From: Paenibacillus sp. Soil766
GTDB taxonomy: Bacteria; Bacillota; Bacilli; Paenibacillales; NBRC-103111
Length of the DNA stretch: 64,000 nucleotides
Assembly (NCBI RefSeq): GCF_001428105.1
Contig: NZ_LMSJ01000060.1
Span: 62,001 to 126,000, forward strand
Direction of reading: 5' to 3'
Of the stretch, positions 15,324 through 25,312 are shown piece by piece. The first letter of the stretch is position 1, and the number at the start of each line of letters is the position of its first letter. The notes beneath the pieces were generated by a model. It ran no database searches, was not told the DNA's origin, and saw only the letters and a list, made by a program, of their open reading frames with translations. The position numbers and the translations under genes were made by a program.

Positions 15324-17378
15324 TCAGGAAGATAGAATCTGAACACCGTAAGGATTCAGGGTAACATTATTTTCAATCGTACTTCCATCAAATAGCGATA
15401 CAACTGGCTTTCTCAAATTGACCGTAACCTGCTTATCTGAATAATTCAATAAGAAAATATACGCCTTCTCTTGTGAGTATCGAATACCCAGCTCAACTTC
15501 GGAAGGGATATCCATATACTCAGCTACGGGAGATTTCAGACCAATTTCATCCAAAATAGCATCCACCACAGGCTCGTTGTAAGCGGCTCCGTAATACCAT
15601 ACCTGTCCCTGACCAACCGTTCGCCTTGATAATGCAGGCATACCCATGTAGTACTCGGAGGCGTATTCAGCCATAATATCTACATCGGCTTTTGCAGCAT
15701 GAAGAATCTCATTAAAGCCGACTGCTATCGTTCCCGAAGGCAAGTGGCTGCCTTTCCAGCTCAATTCAGCAGGCAATACATTCCCTTTGATTAATGTAAA
15801 ATCATCAATCTTAATCCCGCATAGTTCAGCAACTACTCCCGGGAATGGCCGCATATAACAATGACCGCTTGGATTCTTATATCCGGTACGCGCACCGAAG
15901 AATAGCATACCTCCTTGTTCAACGAAATCTTGAAGGAGTGCTGCAGTTTCATCTGTCATGATCGCGGGATGCGGATAGACGATTGCTTTGTATTTCCTTA
16001 GATCTTCGAGAACAGTTCTTGGTCGCAATGTAATCATATCTGTTGGCAGATGACGATATTGCAGCTGCTTATACCACGAACGCACACTCTGGTTATTGAG
16101 CGGACCGTGCCACTGATCCAGTTCTCCATCCCAACTGTTATCATAATCCTGCATGATGGCAATCTCTGCTCGATAGGTCGTCCCAACAATGAGCTCACCA
16201 ATTTTTGCAAACTCTTCACCTATCTGGGCTACCTCTCTCACTCTGCGATTCGGTTCGTTATGGTAATCGTTAATGCCATGCCAATACAATTCAGTCCCCA
16301 TCGTTGCCGTTCGCCAGCGGAAATAGACAAGAAGGTCCGTGCCGTGAAGTACAGATTGATAAGACCATAGGCGGATTTGCCCCGGCCTAGGCGTCCCCAT
16401 TGCCTTACCATCCACCCAACCCCCAGGACCAGATTGCTGCTCCATCACACAGAAATTCGGCGACATCGAACGGACGTTGGATAACTTCATACTCCAAGCG
16501 CGATCATGGAGCGGATTTTCATCATCGCCAACACGAATCGTTGCAAACTGCGGATAAGAATCATACGAAAAGAAATCCAATAGCTTATCCGTCATTTCGT
16601 GATTATCAATATGACCGAACGTGCCGTTCGTCGTGACCCAATGATGCGGATCTAGTTCCCTGATGATATCCGCTTGCAGCTTGGCAAATGAAATGGTGAT
16701 GTCCGAAATAAATCTTTTCTCATCTAAAGCCAAATGTGGATTCGGCGACATCCCTACCATTGTTCGCGTGAGATAAACCTGCTCCCATTCGGTATAGGTC
16801 TGGCTCCAGAACACGGTGCCCCAAGCTTTGTTCAGGTTCTCTAACGTCCCATAACGAACTTGGAGCCATTCTCGAAACGCTATATGATCAGTCTCTGCAT
16901 AAAAGACATCCATCTGACAATTGAGTTCATTATCAATCTGCCAACCAATCAGCGTGGGATGATTGCGATATGCTTCCACCATTTTGCTAACGATACGTTC
17001 ACACAGCTCTCTGTACTTCGGACTTGAATAATTCGTATGACGTCGCATGCCGTGCCTATATATAACACCATCCACATTCGCATTCAATACTTCTGGATAC
17101 TTATATGTAAGCCATGCTGGAGGTGTTGCCGTGGGAGTTCCCAAGATCACTTTCAAACCATAATGATGCGCAAGATCCATCACACGCCCAAAGAAACTAA
17201 AATCGAAACAGCCTTCCTGCGGCTCTAAAATCGTCCAAGCAAACTCGGCTAACCGAATGACTGTAATATTCATCTCTTTCATTCTTCTAAAATCTTCTGA
17301 CCACAGCTCTTCCGTCCAATGCTCCGGATAGTAACAAACACCTAACCGCAATTTATCCATTTGAATGGATTTTGCCAT
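15324..17378 (-). CDS. GH42 beta-galactosidase
   Basis: The 684-residue protein is a full-length GH42 enzyme with no signal peptide, so it acts in the cytosol on imported oligosaccharides. The TIM barrel opens with 'LGVCYYPEHW', carries the acid/base Glu in 'GWQIDNELN' (about residue 150) and the nucleophile Glu in 'CVMEQQSG' (about 312). The trimerisation and C-terminal beta domains follow. GH42 enzymes remove beta-galactosyl residues, in Bacillus YesZ from rhamnogalacturonan side chains. It is the last gene of the transport operon, and its ATG overlaps the stop of the GH106-like gene by one base (TAATG), so translation is coupled. Confidence 0.92.
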   Translation of the reverse strand: MAKSIQMDKLRLGVCYYPEHWTEELWSEDFRRMKEMNITVIRLAEFAWTILEPQEGCFDFSFFGRVMDLAHHYGLKVILGTPTATPPAWLTYKYPEVLNANVDGVIYRHGMRRHTNYSSPKYRELCERIVSKMVEAYRNHPTLIGWQIDNELNCQMDVFYAETDHIAFREWLQVRYGTLENLNKAWGTVFWSQTYTEWEQVYLTRTMVGMSPNPHLALDEKRFISDITISFAKLQADIIRELDPHHWVTTNGTFGHIDNHEMTDKLLDFFSYDSYPQFATIRVGDDENPLHDRAWSMKLSNVRSMSPNFCVMEQQSGPGGWVDGKAMGTPRPGQIRLWSYQSVLHGTDLLVYFRWRTATMGTELYWHGINDYHNEPNRRVREVAQIGEEFAKIGELIVGTTYRAEIAIMQDYDNSWDGELDQWHGPLNNQSVRSWYKQLQYRHLPTDMITLRPRTVLEDLRKYKAIVYPHPAIMTDETAALLQDFVEQGGMLFFGARTGYKNPSGHCYMRPFPGVVAELCGIKIDDFTLIKGNVLPAELSWKGSHLPSGTIAVGFNEILHAAKADVDIMAEYASEYYMGMPALSRRTVGQGQVWYYGAAYNEPVVDAILDEIGLKSPVAEYMDIPSEVELGIRYSQEKAYIFLLNYSDKQVTVNLRKPVVSLFDGSTIENNVTLNPYGVQILSS

Positions 17379-20047
17379 TACCTTTGTCCTCCTAAAGCAA
17401 AGACGCTCTTCAACCGAACAGGTCCGATAAGTCCGCTTGGTTCCTGCTGCGCAAAGGCCGACAAATAGTCGCGCTGATCCTTCACAAGGGTATTCGTCAC
17501 TTCAATGACAAGCTTGTTGTTGCCCTTCTTGATCAATCCATTAATCTCCAAGTGGTATGGCGGACAAATACACACTCCTGCTTGCTCGTCGTTTAACCAT
17601 ACTTCTGCCGTTTCATAAACCTCACCCAAATCTAACAAAACGCTGTTCGCCGATTCGCCCCATTCAAACTCCGTTTCAAAACGAAATGTTCCCGAAAAAC
17701 GTGGTAAATAATCAGGCCCACTCATGTTCGTTAATGCCGTTAATTTTCCCCATTCCTTAAAATGAGGGTAATGCTCCGCTTCAGCGGTAGAAACTGTCCA
17801 TTCGCCTTTTAGCTCAATTTCCGATGAAATGGCGTAACGCGGCGTAACGGAATAACCCTCAAGATCGGCACCATGAAGCAGGATGATGGATTCGTATGGA
17901 GAAAGGTCTAGCTGAACCATTTTTGCCCCGTTCTCTGTGATTACATTCACACTAACCAAACGATTCAGGAAAGCATCGTAGGCAATGAGATCACCTTGGA
18001 CGGGTATCTCCACTTTCGTCTGAATAGATTGATTCGGGTGTTCGTTAAAGAACATAAACACATCCATATTTTCGTGGAGATAGTGATAGTTACGAAGATA
18101 CGGCTGGTATTGGTCAACTTTAATCTCGTAATGTCCGTCTGCAACAAGATCTTGCGCCAGCATATCTAAAGAAGTAAGCTTTACATTCCGATGAGCGGCA
18201 AGATGATACAGTTCCTCAGTAACATCACTGCCCTCGCTCGAGCGTATTGGCAGTCCATCGACAAAGCGAATCATGAGTCCCTGTTCGGCAAACTCTGCCA
18301 AACGCCGAATCATCGCCGCCGGGAGTGCTTCGGCATAAGGCACGATAAGGCATGCAAAATCCTCGTTATGGACATGCAGTTTGTTCTCCTTCACGCTTGC
18401 TGCATCGAGAAGTATATCGATAGGCAGGATATCGCAATCAATCTGATGCTGCATCAATTGCTTCACGGGCTTCTGAAAAAGCATCGCTTCCCCTGACCAT
18501 TCCGCTTCCGCATGATACACGACGGCCGCAGTGGCTATATGCCTCCCACCTGAAATCAGGTGACTAATCCGATTCATGTAATGATTTAAATGTTTGTAAT
18601 AACGAAATTGCGGATTTTTCCCATTCGCATATAGATGCGGCGGACAATCCGGATCTGGAAAAGCCTTTTGCGTAAAGGCATGAGGGACAAAATAGTTAAC
18701 TCCGCGCACGAGCATATGGTCTGTGATCCATTTCATCAACTTCAAGCCTTCTGCCCAGCCGTATGCCCCGTATACCTCGCACATCGTCCTGCCTTGCTTT
18801 TTGGGATCGATGTGTCCAAGCGACACACCGAGTTTGGTGAGACCATAGTGAAAAAATTCACCATCTGCAATTCCGGTCGCATTGCGGAAATTCAGCTCAT
18901 CGAAACCGGGGATGATCTGCCACAATACCACATCGATACCGGACATGTCTTGTCCCCAAAGTGAACGGAAGAAGTGTCCCGCCCCGGAGCCAAGCCTAGC
19001 ATGAACGTTGCCGTCTTCAAGTACGTGCCCGATATATTCGATCCCGCGGGCCCTACACCATTCCCCGATCTGGTCACAGAAATTCTCCGCGTATAACTTG
19101 CTAACAATATTCATATAGGCGTACCGCACCACATTCGATTGTTCTCCAGCATCATGCCAGAGGAGATGTAGGTGCTTTCGGTAATCCTCACCTAAAGCTT
19201 GTTCAAGTAAAGCCGGCATGTCGCTGCTCCAAGGGAGCACAACCCCTTGTTTCCCAGGTTTTGATTGAAAGTCAAAGGTCGTCTTATCATTGTAAAATCC
19301 GGGTTCATCCGAAAAGAAGCCTGCAAGAGTCTTTCCAAAGTCATCCTTGTAGTGCTCATATACAGCCTCATATACCGTATCAATGAGAATTCGAACAGAA
19401 TCCCGAACGATCGGATTTAAATAATCTTCCTGCTGAAGGCTGCCGCCATCCTTATTCTCCGAAATAATAAACACTCGCCAATATCCTTCAGGGATATCCC
19501 AATAAAGGATGCCATCCTGCACAAGTTCAGTAATATCTATGCAGTCACTTGTTAATGTTCCGTTCTCCAAGTCGCGACGAACTGCGACAACAGAAATCAA
19601 CTTATTTTTCCCACTCGCGTAGTCAAGATTAGAGTAAGTTGGCCGAAGCCCACTCAGTAGCAAGGTATCCAAGAGGAAAGATGATCCCTTAGCAGGACCG
19701 ATAGTATCGATGAAACGCTCGCCTAAAAACTTGCGATGAAGCTCCTCAGGGGCATCCTTCACCTTGCCTGCCGCATGTCCCGTTGGAAAATGATCGTCAT
19801 CAAGTATCCATACCTTCATGCCGCGGTTGCGGGCCTCATCCATAATAATGTCGATATCCGTCCACCACTTTGGTCCTAGAAAATCCGGATGAGGACGAGC
19901 TTCTATACATACAGCTCCGATGCCTGATTCATGCACACGGGCAATTTCTTCACGTATCATGTCTTCTTCCTCACCATGCTGCCAGAGAAAAGGAAGAATG
20001 TAATTGTTCTCTTGGCCTTCAAGTACTGCTTTCAAACGATTACTCAT
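17378..20047 (-). CDS. GH106-like glycoside hydrolase (probable alpha-L-rhamnosidase type)
   Basis: This 889-residue cytosolic protein has an N-terminal barrel ('YILPFLWQHGEEEDMIREEI', 'WILDDDHFPTGHAAGK', 'GFFSDEPGFYN', 'EYIGHVLEDGNVH') and a C-terminal galactose-binding-like beta sandwich (about 760-889: 'VLLDLGEVYETAEVWLNDE'). The layout, length and acidic motifs fit the GH106 group of alpha-L-rhamnosidases, but I cannot confirm the exact family by eye. The enzyme sits between a sugar lipoprotein and a GH42 beta-galactosidase, which fits breakdown of rhamnogalacturonan fragments. A hairpin separates it from the receptor gene upstream. Confidence 0.65.
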   Translation of the reverse strand: MSNRLKAVLEGQENNYILPFLWQHGEEEDMIREEIARVHESGIGAVCIEARPHPDFLGPKWWTDIDIIMDEARNRGMKVWILDDDHFPTGHAAGKVKDAPEELHRKFLGERFIDTIGPAKGSSFLLDTLLLSGLRPTYSNLDYASGKNKLISVVAVRRDLENGTLTSDCIDITELVQDGILYWDIPEGYWRVFIISENKDGGSLQQEDYLNPIVRDSVRILIDTVYEAVYEHYKDDFGKTLAGFFSDEPGFYNDKTTFDFQSKPGKQGVVLPWSSDMPALLEQALGEDYRKHLHLLWHDAGEQSNVVRYAYMNIVSKLYAENFCDQIGEWCRARGIEYIGHVLEDGNVHARLGSGAGHFFRSLWGQDMSGIDVVLWQIIPGFDELNFRNATGIADGEFFHYGLTKLGVSLGHIDPKKQGRTMCEVYGAYGWAEGLKLMKWITDHMLVRGVNYFVPHAFTQKAFPDPDCPPHLYANGKNPQFRYYKHLNHYMNRISHLISGGRHIATAAVVYHAEAEWSGEAMLFQKPVKQLMQHQIDCDILPIDILLDAASVKENKLHVHNEDFACLIVPYAEALPAAMIRRLAEFAEQGLMIRFVDGLPIRSSEGSDVTEELYHLAAHRNVKLTSLDMLAQDLVADGHYEIKVDQYQPYLRNYHYLHENMDVFMFFNEHPNQSIQTKVEIPVQGDLIAYDAFLNRLVSVNVITENGAKMVQLDLSPYESIILLHGADLEGYSVTPRYAISSEIELKGEWTVSTAEAEHYPHFKEWGKLTALTNMSGPDYLPRFSGTFRFETEFEWGESANSVLLDLGEVYETAEVWLNDEQAGVCICPPYHLEINGLIKKGNNKLVIEVTNTLVKDQRDYLSAFAQQEPSGLIGPVRLKSVFALGGQR

Positions 20048-20069
20048 TGTAAAATCCCCTTTTTAACAA

Positions 20070-20104
20070 GATCCGCCCGACTTCCATAAGAAGCCGAGCG
20101 GATC
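20070..20104 (-). terminator. Intercistronic hairpin after the receptor gene
   Basis: GATCCGC pairs with GCGGATC and an inner CGGCTTC/GGAAGTCGG stem extends it; no strong T-run follows. Such hairpins after receptor genes usually protect the upstream mRNA or reduce read-through, giving more receptor than enzymes. Confidence 0.55.
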
Positions 20105-20117
20105 GCGTCATTCCCTA

Positions 20118-21704
20118 TTATTTTTTCACTTTTGCATACCATTCTCTAGAACGTTTCGTAACCTCTTCGCCACCCGATTTGTTCCATTTGTCTACAAACT
20201 CATCGAATTTGCTAAGCGGATATTGCCCTAGGATAATCTTCGTAGCATATTCGATAAACAACGTACGGTTGTTAATGTCTGGGAAACCATCGTACACGGT
20301 TGCTGGCATACCATCACCAGCAATCGTTTTCGCATACTTTTGTGCTTCTTGCATATTTCTGTTCGTTTGATCAACAGCCCACATTCTATCTTGTGACGCC
20401 GTGCTTTTGTTGAGTTCAGTCATGAAGTCAAGTGTGGACAATTTGGAATATGGATCAAGGATTAGGTTCTCTTGTGTGCTTTTATCATCCGGAAGTTTAA
20501 CAGCTTTGCCGTCTTTCATTGAGTAGTGCATGCCTTCAACGCCAAGGAATAGCGAGTTCCAAACCTTCTTGTCATACATATTATTCAGCAATTTCAATGT
20601 AGCCATCAACTTCTTTTGATCCTTGGTGTTCTTGACAACCCATTGTGGTTCTAAGAATCTCTTCCACGTGTAGAATCCTTTGTATCCTTGAACTTCTGGT
20701 ACAGGGAGGACAGCAAAGTCAGGTTTCACACCCGTATTTTTAAATGTATTTTCCATGTATAAATAGCTTGTTTCTGCCCAGTGGAAGAAGTTTCCGGCTC
20801 TTCCGTCATTTACTTTTCCGTCCCACTTCGCCTTGTCGTTAAGGAGCGATTCCTTATCAAGCAGTCCGTCTTTATACAACTTAGCAGCAAATTCCAAAGC
20901 GGCTTTCATGTTCGGTGTTACTGCAGCATAGGTCAGTTTGCCATCGTACAGATCCCATTGCGGATATCCTTCAAACATAGCCACGCCATACATCGCGAAC
21001 AAATGATCCATCCAGCGTGCTTCTTGACGGCCACCTGTTGGAAGCTCATCCTTCTGTCCGTTACCGTTAGGATCCTTGTCCCGGAAAGCTTCTAGTACCT
21101 TTACGTACTCGTCTTGCGTTTTCGGCATCTGTAATCCCAATTTATCAAGCCAATCTTTGCGAATCATTCCTGCATATCTTCCATAGTCAACTACGCCTGG
21201 GATATAAAATATTTTCCCTTGACCCGTAGGGTCATTCGCTTTGACGATATCCCAAATATCTTTCGGGATGGCATTCCAAAGGTTCGGAGCATATTTAGGC
21301 AATAGCTCAGTAAGATCGGCAATCGCACCATTTTTAGCAAGGCTATTTTCAATGCCTTCTTTTGGCAAGAATAGATCTGGTACTTCGCCTGCAGCGATTT
21401 TCAGGTTCAACTGATTCAAGTAGTTGGTACCGCCGTTCCACTCTATATAGGGATGAATAACGCCTACACCAAGCTTTTCCTTATATAATTCATACAGCTT
21501 GCTTCCTTTAGTAATCGGTTTGTAACCGATGTTGGTACCCCACACTTCAATATCAACAACTTCACTGCCATTCGCATCTTGAACCTGTGCAGAAGGTGCA
21601 GTAGTACCTTGGGAAGATTCTTTGTTTGCACTACTACAGCCAGTCACAGCTGTAATCGCAAGGAGACATGTCGCAGATACCAACCCTAACTTTTTAAAAC
21701 CCAT
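20118..21704 (-). CDS. Sugar-binding lipoprotein of ABC transporter (family 1, LplA-like)
   Basis: The 528-residue protein has a lipoprotein signal (lipobox AVTGC, Cys 23) and a large family 1 solute-binding fold typical of Paenibacillus. Seen are 'NQLNLKIAAGEVPDLFLP', 'GKIFYIPGVVDYGRYAGMIR', 'FRDKDPNGNGQKDELPT' (an EF-hand-like calcium loop) and the C-terminal 'EFVDKWNKSGGEEVTKR'. It should bind an oligosaccharide outside the membrane and hand it to the two permeases encoded just upstream. The ATPase is missing, as usual in this group, where a shared MsmX-type ATPase serves many systems. It is third in the operon. Confidence 0.88.
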   Translation of the reverse strand: MGFKKLGLVSATCLLAITAVTGCSSANKESSQGTTAPSAQVQDANGSEVVDIEVWGTNIGYKPITKGSKLYELYKEKLGVGVIHPYIEWNGGTNYLNQLNLKIAAGEVPDLFLPKEGIENSLAKNGAIADLTELLPKYAPNLWNAIPKDIWDIVKANDPTGQGKIFYIPGVVDYGRYAGMIRKDWLDKLGLQMPKTQDEYVKVLEAFRDKDPNGNGQKDELPTGGRQEARWMDHLFAMYGVAMFEGYPQWDLYDGKLTYAAVTPNMKAALEFAAKLYKDGLLDKESLLNDKAKWDGKVNDGRAGNFFHWAETSYLYMENTFKNTGVKPDFAVLPVPEVQGYKGFYTWKRFLEPQWVVKNTKDQKKLMATLKLLNNMYDKKVWNSLFLGVEGMHYSMKDGKAVKLPDDKSTQENLILDPYSKLSTLDFMTELNKSTASQDRMWAVDQTNRNMQEAQKYAKTIAGDGMPATVYDGFPDINNRTLFIEYATKIILGQYPLSKFDEFVDKWNKSGGEEVTKRSREWYAKVKK

Positions 21705-21770
21705 GTTTTAATCCCCCTATGAATTGAAATAATATGTTTAAGGCAAGTGCCTAGAAACCAGAAGATCTTC

Positions 21771-22640
21771 TTACCCTTTTACCGAGCCAATCATAGCTCC
21801 TTTGACAAAGTATTTCTGAAGGAACGGATACACCATGACAATTGGAATAATGGCAAAAATGACAGTTACCGCTCTTAAAGTTCGCTCGTTATAATTCAAG
21901 TCAGCTGTTGAAGCGGCCCCCACCATAATCACGTTATCATCTGTGATGAACTGGCGAATCTTAATTTGCAGCGGGAACCAGTTCGGATCTTGCAAGAAAA
22001 AGAGAGGATGCTGGAATTGGTTCCACAGCACAACACCGTAAAAGAGTGCCAGTGTCGCCAGTACTGCTTTGGACAGCGGAAGTACGAATTGAAACAGCAT
22101 TCGGAAATATCCGCATCCTTCGATAAATGCCGCTTCCTCTAACTCTTTCGAAAACTGCTTAAAAAAAGATCTCATGATGATCAGATTGAACGGATTCAGA
22201 ATGTGCGGCACGATGAGCACCAATGGGTTATTATAAAGCCCGACACCTCGAACCGTTAAGAAGTAAGGGATTAGCGGTGCTTTAAAGATCATCGCGATGA
22301 CCACGCCGACCATAATGACAGGGCCCCAACGGAATTCCCTTTTCGACAGTGGATATGCAAGTAAAGCAGTCATTAACAAAGCAAGCCCCGTGCCTATTAC
22401 CGTCGAAACGAGCGTTAGGAAAAACGATTTCCACAAGTCGGGACGGTCAATCATTTGCCCCCACGAGTCCAACGTAAATTGCTTAGGCCAGATGGTGACC
22501 AGATTCATATCGACAGCACTTTTCGAACTTAACGATGTGGAAATCACAGACAACAGCGGCACCAATGCCATGACGGACAACAAGATGAGAAAGATCGTAA
22601 TGGTTGATACGAATATTTTTTCCCCACGCGATTCAAACAT
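21771..22640 (-). CDS. Carbohydrate ABC permease, LplC/YesQ-type
   Basis: The 289-residue protein has six membrane helices. The EAA loop that contacts the ATPase reads 'EEAAFIEGCGYFRMLFQFVLP' (about residues 185-205), with EGCG in place of the more usual DGAS/DGAG. The C-terminus 'VKGAMIGSVKG' is typical of this subfamily. It starts one base after the preceding permease gene ends, so the two are coupled. With the partner permease and the lipoprotein it forms the uptake channel of the sugar locus. Confidence 0.88.
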   Translation of the reverse strand: MFESRGEKIFVSTITIFLILLSVMALVPLLSVISTSLSSKSAVDMNLVTIWPKQFTLDSWGQMIDRPDLWKSFFLTLVSTVIGTGLALLMTALLAYPLSKREFRWGPVIMVGVVIAMIFKAPLIPYFLTVRGVGLYNNPLVLIVPHILNPFNLIIMRSFFKQFSKELEEAAFIEGCGYFRMLFQFVLPLSKAVLATLALFYGVVLWNQFQHPLFFLQDPNWFPLQIKIRQFITDDNVIMVGAASTADLNYNERTLRAVTVIFAIIPIVMVYPFLQKYFVKGAMIGSVKG

Positions 22641-22642
22641 AT

Positions 22643-23548
22643 CTACCAGAGCCCCCCATCCGAAACTTTCTTCGATAGTTTATTGAAGATAAACACCAAA
22701 GTGAAACCGATCACGGACTGGAACAAGCCTACCGCCGTTGCAAAACTATACTGTGCCTGCTGAATCCCTGTTCTGAACACATACGTATCGAGGATATCTC
22801 CAACGTTGTAAGTCATCGGAGTTAGCATGTTAAAGACTTGATCGAATCCTAGATCCAAGAAGTTACCGATTTCAAGCAAGAATAGGATTAGCACTGTAGG
22901 CAGTAGAAGCGGAAAGGTAATATGACGAATTTGCCTAAATTTCGATGCGCCATCCATCATGGCCGATTCATAGAGCTGCGGGTCGATCGCACTGATGGCA
23001 GCCATATACACCACCGTTCCCCAACCAGCGTCTCTCCAAATCGATGAGATCACATAAATAGGTCGGAAGTACGCGCTCTCCTGCATCGCTAGCACAGGTT
23101 CATGACCAAACCATCCAATGACGATGTTGAACAATCCGCTGATCGAAAAGAAATCGAAAATAATACCAGCCACGATAACCCATGACAAAAAGTGCGGAAT
23201 GTACAGCGCGGTTTGAATCCCTTTTTTTAGTGCTGATTTTCGAATTTCGTTCATCATAAGTGCCAGCAGAACAGCAACTGGAAAAACTAAAACGATTTTC
23301 AAAAGTCCCAAAATCATTGTGTTGCTGAACACCCTGACGAAATCAGGATGATGAATTAATGTCTTAAAATGCTTGAGACCTACCCAAGGACTATCGATGA
23401 ATCCTTTGAATACCGAGTAGTCTTTGAAGGCGATTACAGCGCCGGCCAATGGGATGTATTTAAAAATAACGAGAAAAATAATTCCCGGAATCGCCATGAC
23501 GTACAAGGGCCAATACACCTTCATTCGATTTATTGAAGCTACTTTCAC
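22643..23548 (-). CDS. Carbohydrate ABC permease, LplB/YesP-type
   Basis: The 301-residue protein has six membrane helices and the EAA-like loop 'LYESAMMDGASKFRQIRHIT' (about 200-220). It is the first gene of the transport operon. GTG at 23548 follows GGGAGGGAACACA. A promoter with TTGAGG and TATGAT (17-base spacing) and a perfect cre site overlapping the expected transcript start lie just upstream. The neighbouring sensor kinase and response regulator are the likely activators. Confidence 0.88.
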   Translation of the reverse strand: MKVASINRMKVYWPLYVMAIPGIIFLVIFKYIPLAGAVIAFKDYSVFKGFIDSPWVGLKHFKTLIHHPDFVRVFSNTMILGLLKIVLVFPVAVLLALMMNEIRKSALKKGIQTALYIPHFLSWVIVAGIIFDFFSISGLFNIVIGWFGHEPVLAMQESAYFRPIYVISSIWRDAGWGTVVYMAAISAIDPQLYESAMMDGASKFRQIRHITFPLLLPTVLILFLLEIGNFLDLGFDQVFNMLTPMTYNVGDILDTYVFRTGIQQAQYSFATAVGLFQSVIGFTLVFIFNKLSKKVSDGGLW

Positions 23549-23575
23549 TGTGTTCCCTCCCCCGTATCCTCTTGT

Positions 23576-23589
23576 TGATATCGCTTACA
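23576..23589 (-). promoter_or_regulatory. Perfect cre (CcpA) site of the sugar operon
   Basis: The 14-mer matches every position of the cre consensus TGWAANCGNTNWCA when read on the reverse strand (TGTAAGCGATATCA). It overlaps the predicted transcript start, which fits repression by CcpA-HPr(Ser-P) when preferred sugars are present. Confidence 0.75.
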
Positions 23590-23595
23590 TATATA

Positions 23596-23624
23596 ATCAT
23601 ACCGTCAGGGGGAACATCCCTCAA
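23596..23624 (-). promoter_or_regulatory. Promoter of lplBC-receptor-glycosidase operon
   Basis: On the reverse strand a -35 TTGAGG (23619-23624) is 17 bases from a -10 TATGAT (23596-23601). The start should fall near 23589, inside the cre site. Confidence 0.5.
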
Positions 23625-23665
23625 TTGGGCAAATCCAAGTAAAAACAAGGTCATTTCTTAGAATT

Positions 23666-23692
23666 TGAAAAACCACTCCTGGTCGGAGTGGC
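23666..23692 (-). terminator. Terminator of the two-component operon
   Basis: CCACTCC pairs with GGAGTGG around a five-base loop and is followed by TTTTT on the reverse strand, nine bases past the response regulator stop. Confidence 0.8.
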
Positions 23693-23700
23693 GAAATACA

Positions 23701-25284
23701 TTACGCATTTGGTGTATTCTTTCTATACTCCCTTGGTTTGCATCCAGTTAATTTCTCAAATAATCTAGCAAAGTGCTGCGTATCCGAATATCCGACCATC
23801 TCGCAGATCTCGTACACTTTTAAATCGGTGCTCTGAAGGAGTTCTTTGGCTTTGTTGATGCGGATCTGAGTCAAAAAATTCACATACGTTTCGCCCGTCT
23901 TTTGTTTGAAAAACTGACTTAAATACAGGGGACTGATAAAAAAACGAGCAGCTAGATCCGCAATTCTGATCGGTTCATTGTAATTTTTTACTAGATAATC
24001 CTTAATTTCTGTTATAATGTCTTTCTTCTTGGGGATATTATGCTCCAGTTTGAACGTAATAATTCTTCGTATGACTTTAAGCGTCCATTCTTCAAGGTGC
24101 TCTAACGTCCGGGTCCGTGAAATGCCTTCTAGTGACAGAATATGACGGCCCAAGAAATCGTTCTGCTGCAGCTGTTGAAAGGGCATATTCCGAACGGATG
24201 ATAAAAGTATGTTTAAACACTGAGACTGATGATCTGCCGCTCTCATGTTCTTTTCTGCTTCCATCCCTCTGAAGATCTCTCGAATGGTTTCTACGCACCC
24301 TGGCTCATCCATATTGTCGAGCCCATTTTCCAGCTTAGCTATCAGCTCTGTAGGGACAGAATGACTCGGTCCTGTCAGGTTGATGATCTCCGGAAACGGA
24401 ATCACGGCGTCGGTTCCTTTGATGAATTTGTAGCTTAATGCATAACACGCTTCTTCAAACGACTGACTGACTCCGACAGCACTCCTCTGTACCGTTCCGA
24501 TTCCCACGGTCGTAGACAGATTCAGTTCAAGGTGTACTTCCTCCTTCAAAAGGTAGCTCGCGCGGACTAGATCCTCATACTTAATAGACCCACCATGGGC
24601 TATCACTACAGCCACTTGAGATCCCGCATAGCGAAAACGAAACACGCCCTGGTATTTTTTAAAGGCACGATCTATTTGGTCAAATACGGCATGTAGTCCA
24701 AGTTCCTTAATCGCATTAGTGCTTCCGTCTAACTCAAGAAGGGCACACACGAAAGAAGCATTCTCTGTTGGAATCTGTGCAGTCTGAAGAAGCTCTTCCA
24801 AGAAATCTGAATTATCGCTTCCGAGATCAAGCACATCTCGCCAGGCTTTCTCTTGCTTACGGGTAAGTACCTCTTGCTTCAACTCATTCATTTCTTGAAG
24901 CTTTGTTCTTTCTAAGCGAATCTTCTCCATGACCTGACCTACGCTTTCACGCAGTTGCTCTACTTCAACTGGTTTGTTGATGTAGAAATGTACGCCTAAC
25001 TGCATGCCTCTTCGTGCGTATTCGAAATCGGTATATCCGCTTAAGAGTATGAATTTCGTCGAAATCCCCTCGTCATTCAGCATCTTGATCATATCAAGAC
25101 CATCTGCTTGAGGCATTCGGATATCCGTAATGACCAAGTCTGGTTGAAGGGTTTGAATTAATTGGAAGCCTTCCAAGCCATTGTAGGCTGTACCGATAAC
25201 CTCGCATTCCGGAATATAGCGGTTTATCATTCTTTTGAGACCGTCCACAATACCTTTTTCGTCGTCCACTAAGATCAGCTTCAT
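23701..25284 (-). CDS. AraC-type response regulator (YesN-like)
   Basis: The 527-residue protein has a receiver domain (1-120) with the phosphoacceptor Asp in 'PDLVITDIRMPQADG' and Lys in 'FYINKPVEV'. A long middle domain follows, then a C-terminal AraC pair of helix-turn-helices ('IRIADLAARFFISPLYLSQF', 'DLKVYEICEMVGYSDTQHFA'). The ATG at 25284 follows GGGAGGCATGGGGA; the longer frame to 25356 overlaps the kinase gene. It starts 28 bases after the kinase stop, so both form one unit. It should bind upstream of the transport operon and activate it when the sugar signal is sensed. Confidence 0.9.
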   Translation of the reverse strand: MKLILVDDEKGIVDGLKRMINRYIPECEVIGTAYNGLEGFQLIQTLQPDLVITDIRMPQADGLDMIKMLNDEGISTKFILLSGYTDFEYARRGMQLGVHFYINKPVEVEQLRESVGQVMEKIRLERTKLQEMNELKQEVLTRKQEKAWRDVLDLGSDNSDFLEELLQTAQIPTENASFVCALLELDGSTNAIKELGLHAVFDQIDRAFKKYQGVFRFRYAGSQVAVVIAHGGSIKYEDLVRASYLLKEEVHLELNLSTTVGIGTVQRSAVGVSQSFEEACYALSYKFIKGTDAVIPFPEIINLTGPSHSVPTELIAKLENGLDNMDEPGCVETIREIFRGMEAEKNMRAADHQSQCLNILLSSVRNMPFQQLQQNDFLGRHILSLEGISRTRTLEHLEEWTLKVIRRIITFKLEHNIPKKKDIITEIKDYLVKNYNEPIRIADLAARFFISPLYLSQFFKQKTGETYVNFLTQIRINKAKELLQSTDLKVYEICEMVGYSDTQHFARLFEKLTGCKPREYRKNTPNA

Positions 25285-25312
25285 TCCCCATGCCTCCCTT
25301 TCTTTCACATAC

